From: CAYPAV01 sp964408805
GTDB lineage: Bacteria; Pseudomonadota; Alphaproteobacteria; UBA8366
Reading direction: 5' to 3'
Assembly: GCA_964408805.1 (NCBI GenBank)
Contig: CAYPAV010000025.1
Coordinates: 1-61,401, forward strand
Length of the DNA: 61,401 nt
Shown here: piece after piece, positions 7,629 through 16,341 of the stretch
Layout: each line of letters opens with the position of its first letter
Numbering within the stretch: position 1 is the first letter of the stretch
Made by a program: the position numbers and the translations under genes
Notes under the pieces: model-generated
What the model saw: the letters and a program-made list of their open reading frames with translations, nothing else
Databases searched by the model: none
Told to the model about the DNA's origin: nothing

Positions 7629-8543
7629 ATGACCATCCCCATGCCCGCCATTTCGCTGGCCGCCGTACCGGGCCGGCGGCACCGCATCCTGGAATTCGCG
7701 AAAGAGGCCGAGGACCGCGGTTTCGCCGGGATCTACATCCCCTCGCTCGGCGACAACATGGCGCTCTCGACGGCGCTGGCGTTGGCGACCGAGCGCATCA
7801 CCTTCGGTACCTCGATTTGTCCCATATATTTCCGGGCACCCTTGGACCTGGCCCAGGCCGCGGCTTTTATTCAGGAACTCTCGGGCGGGCGGTTTCGCTT
7901 CGGGGTCGGTGTGGCGCACGCCCCCTCGCACCAGCGCTATGGTGTTAGCGTCGGCAAGCCGCTTACCGACATCCGTAATTTCGTCGACACCATTCGCGGC
8001 GCCCAGCGGATCGGCGAATTGCCGCCGATCACGCTCGCGACGCTCCGGAAAAAAATGATCGCGCTTTCGACCGAGATCGCCGACGGCATGGTCTTCGCCA
8101 ACGGTTCGCGTTCGCACATGGCGGAGTCGCTTTCAGTCGTGCCGAAAGAGAAGCGCGACGATCCCGATTTCTTCATCGGCGACATGATTCCGACCTGTAT
8201 CCATGAGGACGAGGCGGCGGCGGCGGCGGTCAACCGGCGGACACTGATCAGCTACGCCCAGCTGCCGAACTACAGGAACTATTGGAAGGAGGCCGGCTAC
8301 GAAGAGGAGATGGCCGGCGTCGAAAAGGCGATGGTAGACGGCGAGCCCGACAAGATTCCCGGCCATCTGAGCGACAAATGGCTCGCGGACAATACCCTCT
8401 TCGGGTCGCCGGCTAAGGTGCTGGAAGGGCTCGAAGCCTGGTACGACGCCGGCATCAAGACGCCGATCCTGGTGCCGTCCTCGGCCGAGGGAAACCAGTT
8501 CAAGGCGATTGAGGAACTCTTCCAACTTTGCGAGAAACTGTGA
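7629..8543 (+). CDS. LLM-class flavin/F420-dependent oxidoreductase
   Basis: A 304-residue luciferase-like TIM-barrel oxidoreductase. It shows the first strand/helix (RRHRILEFAKEAEDRGFAG), a SICPIYFRAPLDLAQAAAFIQELSGGRF stretch across strands 3-4, and FGVGVAHAPSHQRYGV where substrate and cofactor loops lie. The ATG at 7629 is preceded by a GGGAGAG ribosome-binding site. Its TGA overlaps the ATG of the next LLM gene (ATGA type), so the two are translationally coupled, and the TauD-family gene follows 16 bp later: a three-gene oxidoreductase operon. The exact reaction is unknown; LLM enzymes include monooxygenases and F420-dependent dehydrogenases. Confidence 0.85.
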   Translation: MTIPMPAISLAAVPGRRHRILEFAKEAEDRGFAGIYIPSLGDNMALSTALALATERITFGTSICPIYFRAPLDLAQAAAFIQELSGGRFRFGVGVAHAPSHQRYGVSVGKPLTDIRNFVDTIRGAQRIGELPPITLATLRKKMIALSTEIADGMVFANGSRSHMAESLSVVPKEKRDDPDFFIGDMIPTCIHEDEAAAAAVNRRTLISYAQLPNYRNYWKEAGYEEEMAGVEKAMVDGEPDKIPGHLSDKWLADNTLFGSPAKVLEGLEAWYDAGIKTPILVPSSAEGNQFKAIEELFQLCEKL

Positions 8544-9412
8544 TGAAATTTGGTCTCAGATACTGCAACACGGGGCGCTACAACAATCCCAGGCGCGCCG
8601 TCGAACTCATCCAGGCGGCGGAGGAGGCGGGATTCGAATCCGCCTGGACGGTCGACCATGTGGTGGTGCCGTCGGGGTATGAATCCGCCTATCCCTACTC
8701 GCCCGACGGCAAGATGGCGGGTGCCTTGGAGAACATGCCCCTGCCCGACCCCTTGATCTGGATGACCTATGTCGCCTCGGCGACCTCGCGCATCAATCTC
8801 GCGACCGGGGTTCTCGTGCTGCCGCAGCGGAACCCGGTGATTACCGCCAAACAGGTGGCGACGCTCGATTATCTCTCCGGCGGGCGGGTGCTACTCGGAA
8901 TTGGTGTCGGCTGGCTCGAGGAGGAGTTCAACGCCCTCGATGCGGTCTTTCCGGAACGCGGTCCCCGGACCGATGAATACATGGAGGCGATGCGCGCGCT
9001 GTGGACCTCCGACCGGCCGACCTATCAGGGGAAATTCGTCCAATTCGAGGATGCTTTTTGCGAACCGAAGCCGGCCAACGGGTCGGTGCCGATCATCGTC
9101 GGCGGGCATTCGAAGGCGGCGGCAAGGCGCGCGGGTCGGCTTGGCGACGGGTTCTTCCCGGCGCGCGGGCTGAACCGGGACCTGGTCGATCTCGTGCGCC
9201 GGACGGCGGAGGAAGCGGGCCGCGACCCGGCGGAGATCGAGATCACCGCGAGCCTGCCCGACGACCTCGATCAAATTCCCGAACTGGCGAAGGTCGGCGT
9301 GGATCGGATCCTGGTGCCGGTCCTCGGCATGAACGACATCAAGAAAGTTGTTTCCAATCCCGAGGACGCACGGGCCTGGGCCGAGAACATCGACAAGTAC
9401 CGCGATCTTTGA
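8543..9412 (+). CDS. LLM-class F420-dependent oxidoreductase
   Basis: A 289-residue LLM protein, a second and distinct paralogue. Landmarks are FESAWTVDHVVVPSGYESAYPY, INLATGVLVLPQRNPVITAK, GGRVLLGIGVGWLEEEFNAL and PIIVGGHSKAAARRAGRLGDGF, all standard for the TIGR03619 F420-dependent group. The ATG at 8543 overlaps the previous stop; a start 15 bp upstream is possible but lies inside the preceding gene. It is followed by a TauD-type dioxygenase. Three LLM proteins within 3 kb suggest successive or alternative oxidations of related substrates rather than redundancy. Confidence 0.88.
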   Translation: MKFGLRYCNTGRYNNPRRAVELIQAAEEAGFESAWTVDHVVVPSGYESAYPYSPDGKMAGALENMPLPDPLIWMTYVASATSRINLATGVLVLPQRNPVITAKQVATLDYLSGGRVLLGIGVGWLEEEFNALDAVFPERGPRTDEYMEAMRALWTSDRPTYQGKFVQFEDAFCEPKPANGSVPIIVGGHSKAAARRAGRLGDGFFPARGLNRDLVDLVRRTAEEAGRDPAEIEITASLPDDLDQIPELAKVGVDRILVPVLGMNDIKKVVSNPEDARAWAENIDKYRDL

Positions 9413-9428
9413 GACGGGAAACTTAGCT

Positions 9429-10307
9429 ATGACGACGACCGCGGCCAAGACGTTGCGCAACCGGGAATACGAGCATATCGACGTCTCGCCGGTTGCGGGC
9501 AGCATGGGGGCTGAAATTTCGGGTGTCGATCTTTTGGCCCTGGATGAGGCCGCGTTCCGGGAAGTTGAAGCGGCACTCCTTGCGTACAAGGTCATCTTTT
9601 TCCGCGATCAGTCCTTCGATGCCGGAAGCCAGTCGGCCTTTGGCCGGCGCTTCGGTGCGCTTAACCGTCACCCCTACGTCAAGGGTCTGGACGGTCATCC
9701 GGATGTCTTCCACATCGTCAAGGAACCGGACGACGTGCATCATTTCGGCAGTGCCTGGCATACCGATCTCGCCTACACCGAGCGGCCGGCCCTCGGCACC
9801 ATCCTCTATGGCATGGAGGTGCCGGATGCCGGCGGCGATACTCTATTCGCCAATTTGGAGGCCGCTTATGAGGCGCTCTCGGACGGGATGAAGGCGCTTC
9901 TCGATCGCCGGAAAATCGTCTTCACCAATGCCAATACCTACGGCAAGGATTCCCAACGCTTCAAGATCGGCGTCGCCAAGGCAATGTCCGTCGAGCCGGC
10001 CACCGAGGAACGGGAAGTCGTCCATCCCGCCGTCCGCACCCATCCCGTTACCGGCGCCAAGGGCCTCTATCTCAGCACGACCCATGCGTCCCGTCTGGCG
10101 GACATGACGGTCGAGGAATCCCGGCCGATCCTGGATTTCCTCCACGCGCATGCCGTCAGGCCCGAATTCACTTGCCGGTTTCGCTGGCAAAACGGATCGG
10201 TCGCAATGTGGGACAACCGCTGCACCATGCACCACGCGGTCAACGATTTCCCCGGCGAGCGCCGGATCATGCAACGGGTCACGCTGGAGGGCGACCGCCC
10301 GGTCTAG
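9429..10307 (+). CDS. TauD/TfdA-family Fe(II)/2-oxoglutarate dioxygenase
   Basis: A 292-residue Fe(II)- and 2-oxoglutarate-dependent dioxygenase of the TauD/TfdA family. These enzymes hydroxylate, and often thereby cleave, sulfonates, aryloxyacetates or carnitine-like substrates. The 2-His-1-carboxylate triad is intact: H111 and D113 in SAWHTDLAY, and H268 in MWDNRCTMHHAVNDF. The 2-oxoglutarate arginine lies in the ERRIMQRVTLEGD terminus. ATG 9429 was chosen because an upstream in-frame extension would overlap the preceding gene. It closes the LLM operon and is convergent, 10 bp apart, with the Rieske beta-subunit gene. The substrate is not predictable. Confidence 0.9.
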   Translation: MTTTAAKTLRNREYEHIDVSPVAGSMGAEISGVDLLALDEAAFREVEAALLAYKVIFFRDQSFDAGSQSAFGRRFGALNRHPYVKGLDGHPDVFHIVKEPDDVHHFGSAWHTDLAYTERPALGTILYGMEVPDAGGDTLFANLEAAYEALSDGMKALLDRRKIVFTNANTYGKDSQRFKIGVAKAMSVEPATEEREVVHPAVRTHPVTGAKGLYLSTTHASRLADMTVEESRPILDFLHAHAVRPEFTCRFRWQNGSVAMWDNRCTMHHAVNDFPGERRIMQRVTLEGDRPV

Positions 10308-10316
10308 CGCAGACGG

Positions 10317-10820
10317 CTAAACGCAGAAGACATCAATTGCGGTCGGGATGAAGTCGTTCATCAGGATGATCTTCTTGCGCTTTATGCGCCAGGCTTCGTC
10401 GTGCTTGACGAGATCATGTTCGTAGCGGCCGAAGAAGGGATGGTGTGTCCGCTCGCGGAGCGAATAGACATGGCAGGTCCATCCCGAATGGAGCGTCATC
10501 GCATCGTCGCTGGGCGAGTCCTCGAAGACCGTGTTGGTCACGACATGGGTGGTGCGGGGCATCGGGTGCAATGCCGGTGCCTGTTTCGTCTGGACCCGCC
10601 AGACCCGGTCTTCCAGCCCGGCGCGCGAGTCGAAATAGAACAGCGAGATTTCCCGGTTGATGTCATCCGTCATCTCGGAGTCGGTGCGCCAAGCCGGGGC
10701 CCAGAACGTCGCGTCCTCGGTATAGAGGCCGGTCCAATCGTCCCAGCGCTGCATGTCGATATACATCGCCTCGCGGGCAAGAAGGTCGGTGCCCTCGGCG
10801 AGGAGTTCGCGTTCGTTCAT
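10317..10820 (-). CDS. Aromatic-ring-hydroxylating dioxygenase beta subunit
   Basis: This 167-residue protein is the small (beta) subunit of a Rieske non-heme iron oxygenase, with the NTF2-like fold. Typical features are an N-terminal helix LLAREAMYIDMQRWDDWTGLYTEDATFWAP, DINREISLFYFDSRAGLEDRVWR, and the late THVVTNTVFED and YEHDLVKHDEAWRIKRKKIILMND split across the central strands. The gene starts 10 bp after the alpha-subunit stop in the same minus-strand operon, so the two should form the alpha3-beta3 oxygenase. No ferredoxin or ferredoxin reductase gene lies nearby; electrons must come from elsewhere. Confidence 0.9.
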   Translation of the reverse strand: MNERELLAEGTDLLAREAMYIDMQRWDDWTGLYTEDATFWAPAWRTDSEMTDDINREISLFYFDSRAGLEDRVWRVQTKQAPALHPMPRTTHVVTNTVFEDSPSDDAMTLHSGWTCHVYSLRERTHHPFFGRYEHDLVKHDEAWRIKRKKIILMNDFIPTAIDVFCV

Positions 10821-10830
10821 GGGACGGTTC

Positions 10831-12183
10831 CTATTCGGCGGCCATCTGGCGGTCGCGATTATGCCCCGCGCGCATCAAGCGAGCCCATTCCCGGTAGGGT
10901 CCGTGATACGAGGTCTCGCCTTGGAGCAGGAAATTGCCGTTGAGGCTGGTTTCGGGCACGACCCCAAGCGCCTTCGCTTCGGCGTCGGGGCCCTTGATCA
11001 CCTTGCCCATGCCGCGCTCGAAGCTCTGAAGGTATTCGGCCGGGAAGGCGTAGTAGCCGTCCTGGCAATCCCCGTAGACGACGGTGTCGTCGGGGGTCGC
11101 CATGCCGCTCGAGTTGAAGAAATCCTCGTGCTGGCGGACCCGCCTCGCGCGGAACTCCGTCGGCTCGCCGACGGGGGCGAAGCTGTAGACCTTCATTTCC
11201 GTCTTGTCGGGCCCGTGAGGGATGTAGGTCCGCAACACCAGCGACGTCGAATCGTTGAATTGCAGGTTCGGGAAGATGGTGATGTTGCGGGCGCGCAGCA
11301 TCCACTTCGCCCGAACCTCGCCGACATTCTCGCGCACCTGATCGATCATGCCCCAAAGGGGCTGTGCCTCGGGCTTCGGGTGGTCGTGCCAGATGATGCT
11401 GTGGCCGTTCTTGAAGGTGTACATGCCCGCATCCATCGTGAAGCGAGCGCGGAAATCCGGCGATTCCACCTGTTCGTTGGCGCTTTCGCCGGCCGATCTT
11501 CGTTCGACGATGCGCATGAAGGTCGTGTGGGTGGAGGTCAGATGATAGGGATCCATCCCGTTGTCCATCTGCATCTTCCAATTGGCGTTGTAGGTGTAGT
11601 CCGATCGGCCGGGTACGACCTCCATCCCGTCGGGGCCCTGGTCGACGACCAGGTCGATCAGCATCTTGGCCTCGCCCAGATGGTCGTCGAGCGAGGGCAC
11701 GTCCGGATTGACGCTGGCGAAGACGAAGCCCCGATACTCGCCGAAGCGGGGGACGGGTATCAGGTCATGGTTCTGCTCGTCGAATGCCTCGGCGTAGCAG
11801 CCTTGCTCCTTGTCCTTGATGTCGATCAGCTTGCCGGCCGAATCGAAGGCCCAGCCGTGATAGTTGCAGACGTGGTATTTACTGTTGCCGCTTTCGGTCT
11901 GGCAGAGGGTGGCGCCGCGATGCCGGCAGGTGTTGTAGAAACAATGCAGCTCGCCGTTTTCATCCCGCGAGACGATGACCGAGCGCCGGCCGATCCGCGC
12001 ACAATAGAAATCGAACGGGTCCTTCACCTGCGAGGTATGGCAGAGATAGACCCATGTCCCCTCGAAGATCCGCTTGATCTCCAATTCGAAGAGTTCCTGG
12101 TCGGTATAGACGTCCCTATGAACGCGGAAAACGCCGTTCTCGGCATCGTCCAGGACGTATTGGCCGGGGTCGTCGAAGCGCAT
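10831..12183 (-). CDS. Rieske ring-hydroxylating dioxygenase alpha subunit
   Basis: The 450-residue catalytic subunit of a Rieske oxygenase, which inserts O2 into an aromatic ring to give a cis-dihydrodiol or phenol. The 2Fe-2S Rieske ligands are C86-x-H88 (NTCRHRG) and C106-x2-H109 (VCNYHGW). The mononuclear iron site is D211-x2-H214-x4-H219 (MDPYHLTSTH), with D211 at the electron-bridging position. The ATG at 12183 fits the family N-terminus and leaves 47 bp from the upstream aldolase stop. It resembles benzoate/anthranilate-type two-component oxygenases in size and motif spacing, but substrate specificity cannot be inferred reliably. Confidence 0.93.
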   Translation of the reverse strand: MRFDDPGQYVLDDAENGVFRVHRDVYTDQELFELEIKRIFEGTWVYLCHTSQVKDPFDFYCARIGRRSVIVSRDENGELHCFYNTCRHRGATLCQTESGNSKYHVCNYHGWAFDSAGKLIDIKDKEQGCYAEAFDEQNHDLIPVPRFGEYRGFVFASVNPDVPSLDDHLGEAKMLIDLVVDQGPDGMEVVPGRSDYTYNANWKMQMDNGMDPYHLTSTHTTFMRIVERRSAGESANEQVESPDFRARFTMDAGMYTFKNGHSIIWHDHPKPEAQPLWGMIDQVRENVGEVRAKWMLRARNITIFPNLQFNDSTSLVLRTYIPHGPDKTEMKVYSFAPVGEPTEFRARRVRQHEDFFNSSGMATPDDTVVYGDCQDGYYAFPAEYLQSFERGMGKVIKGPDAEAKALGVVPETSLNGNFLLQGETSYHGPYREWARLMRAGHNRDRQMAAE

Positions 12184-12230
12184 GGGTTCGTTCCTTCGAT
12201 TTTCTTTCGACTTCGGTTCAGCGTGTCGGA

Positions 12231-13013
12231 TCAGTCCTTGTAGGATGGATCGAGGCGGTCGGCGAGGCGGAGGCACGCGGCCCAGTCCTTGCCGCCCTTG
12301 AGGAAACCGCCCGCCTTCATGAACTGCGAATGGGCATATTCGCAGGCTTCCTTGGTCGGCACCTCGTAATTGCCCTCGCCCGCCGCCAGGGCCGCGATCT
12401 GGCCCTGACAGGCCATCTCCAGCCAGTGGTGATTGACGACGCATTCGGCGACGTTCTCGCCGCAAACGAGCGCGCCGTGACTCTTCAGCAGCATGTATTT
12501 GCCGCCGTCGAGATCCTTCATCAGGCGTGGCGTCATCTCGGGGTCGAACTCGAAGCCCTTGAACTCGTGATAGCGCATCTCGCCGTAGAAGCGCATGGCG
12601 TGTTGGTTGATCGGCAGCAGGCCGAATTTGTGCGCGCAGACGCCCATGACATTGGGCGTATGCGTATGGAGAACGGTGTTGAGGTCCTGCCGAGCGTTCA
12701 GAAGGCCCGCATGGATGATCAAGGCGCCGCCGATGATCGGCGGACCGTCCTCGGGGATCAAGGACTTGCCGTCGAAGTCGCATTTGACGAGGGACGATGC
12801 CGTCACCTCGTTGAACATCCAGTCCGTGCGCTTGACCAGCATTCGGTCTGGTTCGCCGGGAACGCGCAGGCTGAAATGGTTGTAGGTCATGTCGTTGACG
12901 CCGTAATGGGCAAGCACCCGATGACCCGCCGCCAATTCGACCCTGGCTTCCCATTCTTCCGCGCTGACCTGCTCGCGGACCTTCCCGGCCCCCTCGACCA
13001 ATTGCACCGACAT
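12231..13013 (-). CDS. Class II aldolase/adducin family protein
   Basis: A 260-residue member of the class II aldolase/adducin (AraD/FucA) fold. The zinc-ligand region reads TVLHTHTPNVMGVCAH, and a later histidine pair lies in ECVVNHHWLEMAC; SHGALVCGENV is the conserved core strand. In catabolic clusters such proteins act as retro-aldolases or as decarboxylases or dehydratases of hydroxy acids. It lies between a UbiD-like decarboxylase upstream and the Rieske oxygenase downstream on the same strand, so it probably acts on an intermediate of the same pathway. Start ATG at 13013; the next gene follows after 47 bp. The true reaction is unknown. Confidence 0.85.
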   Translation of the reverse strand: MSVQLVEGAGKVREQVSAEEWEARVELAAGHRVLAHYGVNDMTYNHFSLRVPGEPDRMLVKRTDWMFNEVTASSLVKCDFDGKSLIPEDGPPIIGGALIIHAGLLNARQDLNTVLHTHTPNVMGVCAHKFGLLPINQHAMRFYGEMRYHEFKGFEFDPEMTPRLMKDLDGGKYMLLKSHGALVCGENVAECVVNHHWLEMACQGQIAALAAGEGNYEVPTKEACEYAHSQFMKAGGFLKGGKDWAACLRLADRLDPSYKD

Positions 13014-13125
13014 CGCTCAACTCCCTCGTTCGCCAAATTCCGCAAGGCCGAAGCCTCGCCTGCCTAAAGACCTAATGCAAGTCGAAGGAGAAGGAAGACA
13101 AATTCGGGAGGCGGGTAGGGGAGTA

Positions 13126-14694
13126 TTACCGGCCGCTCTTCGCCAGGCTCTCGACCCAGCCCATCATCCGGGCCCGCGTGTTCTCCAGATCGTCGGCGCT
13201 GAAGAAATCCTCCGGCTTCACCTTGTCGATTGGATAGACCGGCCGCAGGAAGTCCTGCTCGTAGCCGTAGGGCACGGTGGCGTCGATCGCCAGGCCGCCC
13301 TCGAAGCGGGTATTGGACGCGGTCCATTCTTTTTCGCCCGCGGTCATGCGCTCGGCCGGCATGAAGGTCTGGCCGCGCCCGCCCGGGACCGGATGGAAGA
13401 TGTCGGTGTTCGGATTGACCCGAGTCGTGACCGCCCACATAACGTCATCCATCGAATAGGGGTCGATATCCTCCGAAACGGCGATGCAGATTCGCATGCC
13501 CTGGGCAGTGGCGATCAGCGCGGCCAGCATGTTCCGCTGCCAGCCTTCGTCGAGACGGTTCCGTTTCTTGACCTGGACGACGCAGCCACCCCAATCGGTC
13601 ATCGCGTAGGGGATCACCACGTCCTGGACGACGCCCGGCTGCATGCGGTTGCAGAGCTCGAACAGCGTGGCTTCCCGCGCCGTCGTCTGGATGTTGTTCT
13701 CGTCCAGCATATGAACGCCAAGCGCGTAGATATAGCTCTTCGGCGACGGCTCGCGCATGGTGACGGCGGTGACGTGGAAGGTCGGCGCCTTGTAGGCCTT
13801 GCCCATGTAACCCGCCCATTCCGGATGAAAATGGTGGCGGCCCTGAACGCCCGATTCTTCCGACTCGGCGGTCTCGAAGCGGCGATCGTTCGAATCGATA
13901 TAGCCTTCGAGCACGATCTCCGAATCCGCAAGCGCCATGGCATCGACCGTCCGTGCCTTGACGAGACGCATGGCTTCGCCCTGGATTGCCCCCGCGATAC
14001 CGATCTCGTCACAGCCTTGCGGCAGGATCACGTATTGGAAGCCCGCCCCCGCGAGAAGCGTGCTCGCCACCGGCTGGCCGAAGCAGACCGTGACGGGAAC
14101 CCTTTCGCCCTGCTTGTGGTACTTCATCAGCACCTGCCACATATGCGAGCCGGGGGAGATTTGGAACGTCCCGACATTGCCCCAGCGGAAGTTCATCCGG
14201 TTGTAACCGAGGTCGGTGCCGCCCTCGAAGCGGTCGCCCGTGACGACGCGAATGCCGGAGCCGACGGTAAGTTCCGGTTCATGTTCGGTGTGGCGGATCG
14301 GGACCATGTACTGGTTCACGTCCTCGGGACTCTCGATCACGACTTCCTGGCAGGGCGCCTCGCTCTGTTCGATCTCGCGGGGCGGGATCGGATGCGAGAG
14401 GGCGTGGGCGAGACGTGCGGTGCGGTCCTTGCCGTCGGTCCAGCCGAACATCTTGTTGATCACGTTGATGTCGCTGAACAGATTCATCAACACCGCGTGG
14501 TCAGGCTTGCCGCGGACATTGTTGAAGAGCGTCGGACAGCCGCCGTCGAGATGCTTCTGGAGGCCGATGATTTCGAGGTCCGGGTTGACCTCGTTCTCGG
14601 ATTCGATGAGGTCGCCATTGTCGCGCAACCAGTCCACCATCGAGCGGAAATCGAGAATGCTGCGGTTCGTTCCGGATCGGTCTTCGTCGGCCAT
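13126..14694 (-). CDS. UbiD-family (prenylated-FMN) decarboxylase
   Basis: A 522-residue protein of the UbiD family, reversible (de)carboxylases of aromatic and unsaturated acids that use prenylated FMN. Family marks include RSMVDWLRDNGDLI, GCPTLFNNVRG, a metal/phosphate region GGTDLGYNRMNFRWGNVG, PVTVCFGQPVASTLLAG, ADSEIVLEGYI, and the late PGGRGQTF. The segment between EIVLEGYI and EWAGYMGKAY, which carries the catalytic glutamates in characterised enzymes, is longer than usual (RRFETAESEESGVQGRHHF), so active-site equivalence needs alignment. It is the first gene of the minus-strand Rieske operon and is divergent from an acyl-CoA ligase. No ubiX-like prenyltransferase gene is in the window. 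Confidence 0.85.
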   Translation of the reverse strand: MADEDRSGTNRSILDFRSMVDWLRDNGDLIESENEVNPDLEIIGLQKHLDGGCPTLFNNVRGKPDHAVLMNLFSDINVINKMFGWTDGKDRTARLAHALSHPIPPREIEQSEAPCQEVVIESPEDVNQYMVPIRHTEHEPELTVGSGIRVVTGDRFEGGTDLGYNRMNFRWGNVGTFQISPGSHMWQVLMKYHKQGERVPVTVCFGQPVASTLLAGAGFQYVILPQGCDEIGIAGAIQGEAMRLVKARTVDAMALADSEIVLEGYIDSNDRRFETAESEESGVQGRHHFHPEWAGYMGKAYKAPTFHVTAVTMREPSPKSYIYALGVHMLDENNIQTTAREATLFELCNRMQPGVVQDVVIPYAMTDWGGCVVQVKKRNRLDEGWQRNMLAALIATAQGMRICIAVSEDIDPYSMDDVMWAVTTRVNPNTDIFHPVPGGRGQTFMPAERMTAGEKEWTASNTRFEGGLAIDATVPYGYEQDFLRPVYPIDKVKPEDFFSADDLENTRARMMGWVESLAKSGR

Positions 14695-14781
14695 GGCGTT
14701 TGGTCCTTGATCTTTCGGGTTATTGGGGAAGTATCTTTATCGAATGGTCGGTCAAGAATGAGGCCCTGAGGGGAAGTTGGA

Positions 14782-16341
14782 ATGGGTGTTATGGAAAGCT
14801 ATACCGGCCCCGAGCTGGCGTGTCCGTTCGAATCGGTGCGGTCGCTGTTGGAAAGGTACAAGGATCGTCATCCCGACAAACGCGCGATCTACGATCTCGA
14901 CCAGGACAGCGAGATTACCTATGCCGAATTGCATGACCGGGCGAACCGAATTGCGCGGTTCCTGGCCTCGCGCGGCGTCGGTCCCGGCGATCGGGTCGCC
15001 ATCATCGCCGACGAAATTATCGAGAAGCTGATTTGCTGGATGGGAATTTGGCGCCTCGGCGCGGTCGTCGCCGCGCCCAATGTCGAGCTCAATGTGAACA
15101 ATCTGGCCCATATCCTCGGCAATATGGACCCGACATTCGTTCTCTACCACCGGGATTACGATGATCCGTCGCTTCGGGCCGGGCTCGACTGCGAGGCGCT
15201 GGCCTTCTCCACCTGGCAGGACCCGGCACCCGAGGAATTCTTTGCCGCCGTCATGGAGACGCCGCCGACACCCGAAGTCGAGAGCGAGAACACGGGCGAC
15301 GGTATCGCCGCGATGTTCTGTACCTCGGGCACCACGGACATGCCGAAGGTCGTGCTGTTTGATCACTTCGCCTATTGGCTGGCGGGCCTGTCGACGCTCG
15401 ATTTCCTCGGCTTGGAGGGTGACGACCGCACGCTTGAATACCGCTCCTTCGGTTGGAATTCGGCGCAGATTCTGTCCCTGATGCCGTGGCTCCAGACCGG
15501 ACTTTCGATGCATATCGCGAAGCGCTTTTCGCAAAGCCGCTTCTTCGACTGGATCAAGGACAACGAGATCACCTTCGCGGCCGGCGTGCCGACGGTCGTC
15601 AACATGCTGTTGAACGAGCCGATGGGGGTCACGGCCGAGGATGTACCGAGCCTGCGGCTGATGACTTGCAGCACCGCACCTCTGTCGGGCGAGCAATGGG
15701 ACAAGTTCGAAGCGATGTACGGGGTGACCCTGTTGCAGCTCTACGGCATGTCCGAGGCCGGATGGATTTGCGGCAATCGCCACTATCGCCGCCGCATCGG
15801 CACCGTCGGCCCGCCCGCCAAGCATCAGGAATTCCTGATCGTCGATCCCGACGGCAATCCGGTGGCTCAAGGCGAAGAAGGAGAGGTGACCATAGGCGGC
15901 CCGCAGACGACATGCGGGCTGATTGCGCCCGATGGCACATTCGAGGACCTCACCACCGCGCGCATTCCAACCGGTGATCTCGCGGTGATGGACGCGGACG
16001 GCTTCGTCCAGGTCACTGGCCGCACCAAGGACATCATTATTCGGGGCGGGGTGAATATTGCTCCGGTGGAGATCGAGAACTTCGTGATGACCCATCCCGA
16101 TGTCTTGGAAGCCGCCGCCGTCGGCGTTCCCGATGAAATTTACGGCGAGGAGGTCGTCTGCTTCGTCGTGGCGAAGGATGGAGAAACGCTGAACGAGGCG
16201 ACCCTTTCGGCCCATTGCGGTGCCGGGCTGCCGGCCTTCAAGGTGCCGCGCGGTTTCCGTCTCGTCGACGATCTGCCGCGGAGCGACCGCGGCAAAGTGC
16301 GCCGCGACACGCTGAAGGATTTGTGGGAAAACAAGGCATGA
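14782..16341 (+). CDS. AMP-binding acyl/aryl-CoA ligase with a variant P-loop
   Basis: A 519-residue ANL-superfamily ligase that should activate a carboxylic acid through an acyl-adenylate to its CoA thioester. Motifs in order: CTSGTTDMPKVVLFD (A3 P-loop; the usual TSGTTGxPKGV has lost two glycines), LQLYGMSEAGW (A5), IPTGDLAVMDADGFVQVTGR (A7/A8), IIRGGVNIAPVEIEN, and the catalytic lysine in DRGKVRRDTL. The start is the ATG at 14782 behind GAGGGGAA; ATG 14791 is an alternative. The stop overlaps the start of the molybdenum hydroxylase large subunit, so ligation and hydroxylation are probably consecutive: the true Mo-enzyme substrate may be a CoA ester, as with 4-hydroxybenzoyl-CoA reductase. 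That link is inference. Confidence 0.88.
   Translation: MGVMESYTGPELACPFESVRSLLERYKDRHPDKRAIYDLDQDSEITYAELHDRANRIARFLASRGVGPGDRVAIIADEIIEKLICWMGIWRLGAVVAAPNVELNVNNLAHILGNMDPTFVLYHRDYDDPSLRAGLDCEALAFSTWQDPAPEEFFAAVMETPPTPEVESENTGDGIAAMFCTSGTTDMPKVVLFDHFAYWLAGLSTLDFLGLEGDDRTLEYRSFGWNSAQILSLMPWLQTGLSMHIAKRFSQSRFFDWIKDNEITFAAGVPTVVNMLLNEPMGVTAEDVPSLRLMTCSTAPLSGEQWDKFEAMYGVTLLQLYGMSEAGWICGNRHYRRRIGTVGPPAKHQEFLIVDPDGNPVAQGEEGEVTIGGPQTTCGLIAPDGTFEDLTTARIPTGDLAVMDADGFVQVTGRTKDIIIRGGVNIAPVEIENFVMTHPDVLEAAAVGVPDEIYGEEVVCFVVAKDGETLNEATLSAHCGAGLPAFKVPRGFRLVDDLPRSDRGKVRRDTLKDLWENKA

Noticed and set aside
8630..8647. GATTCGAATCC motif resembling a tRNA T-arm
   Set aside because: It lies inside the LLM gene reading frame, and no acceptor stem, anticodon arm or D-arm can be built around it.
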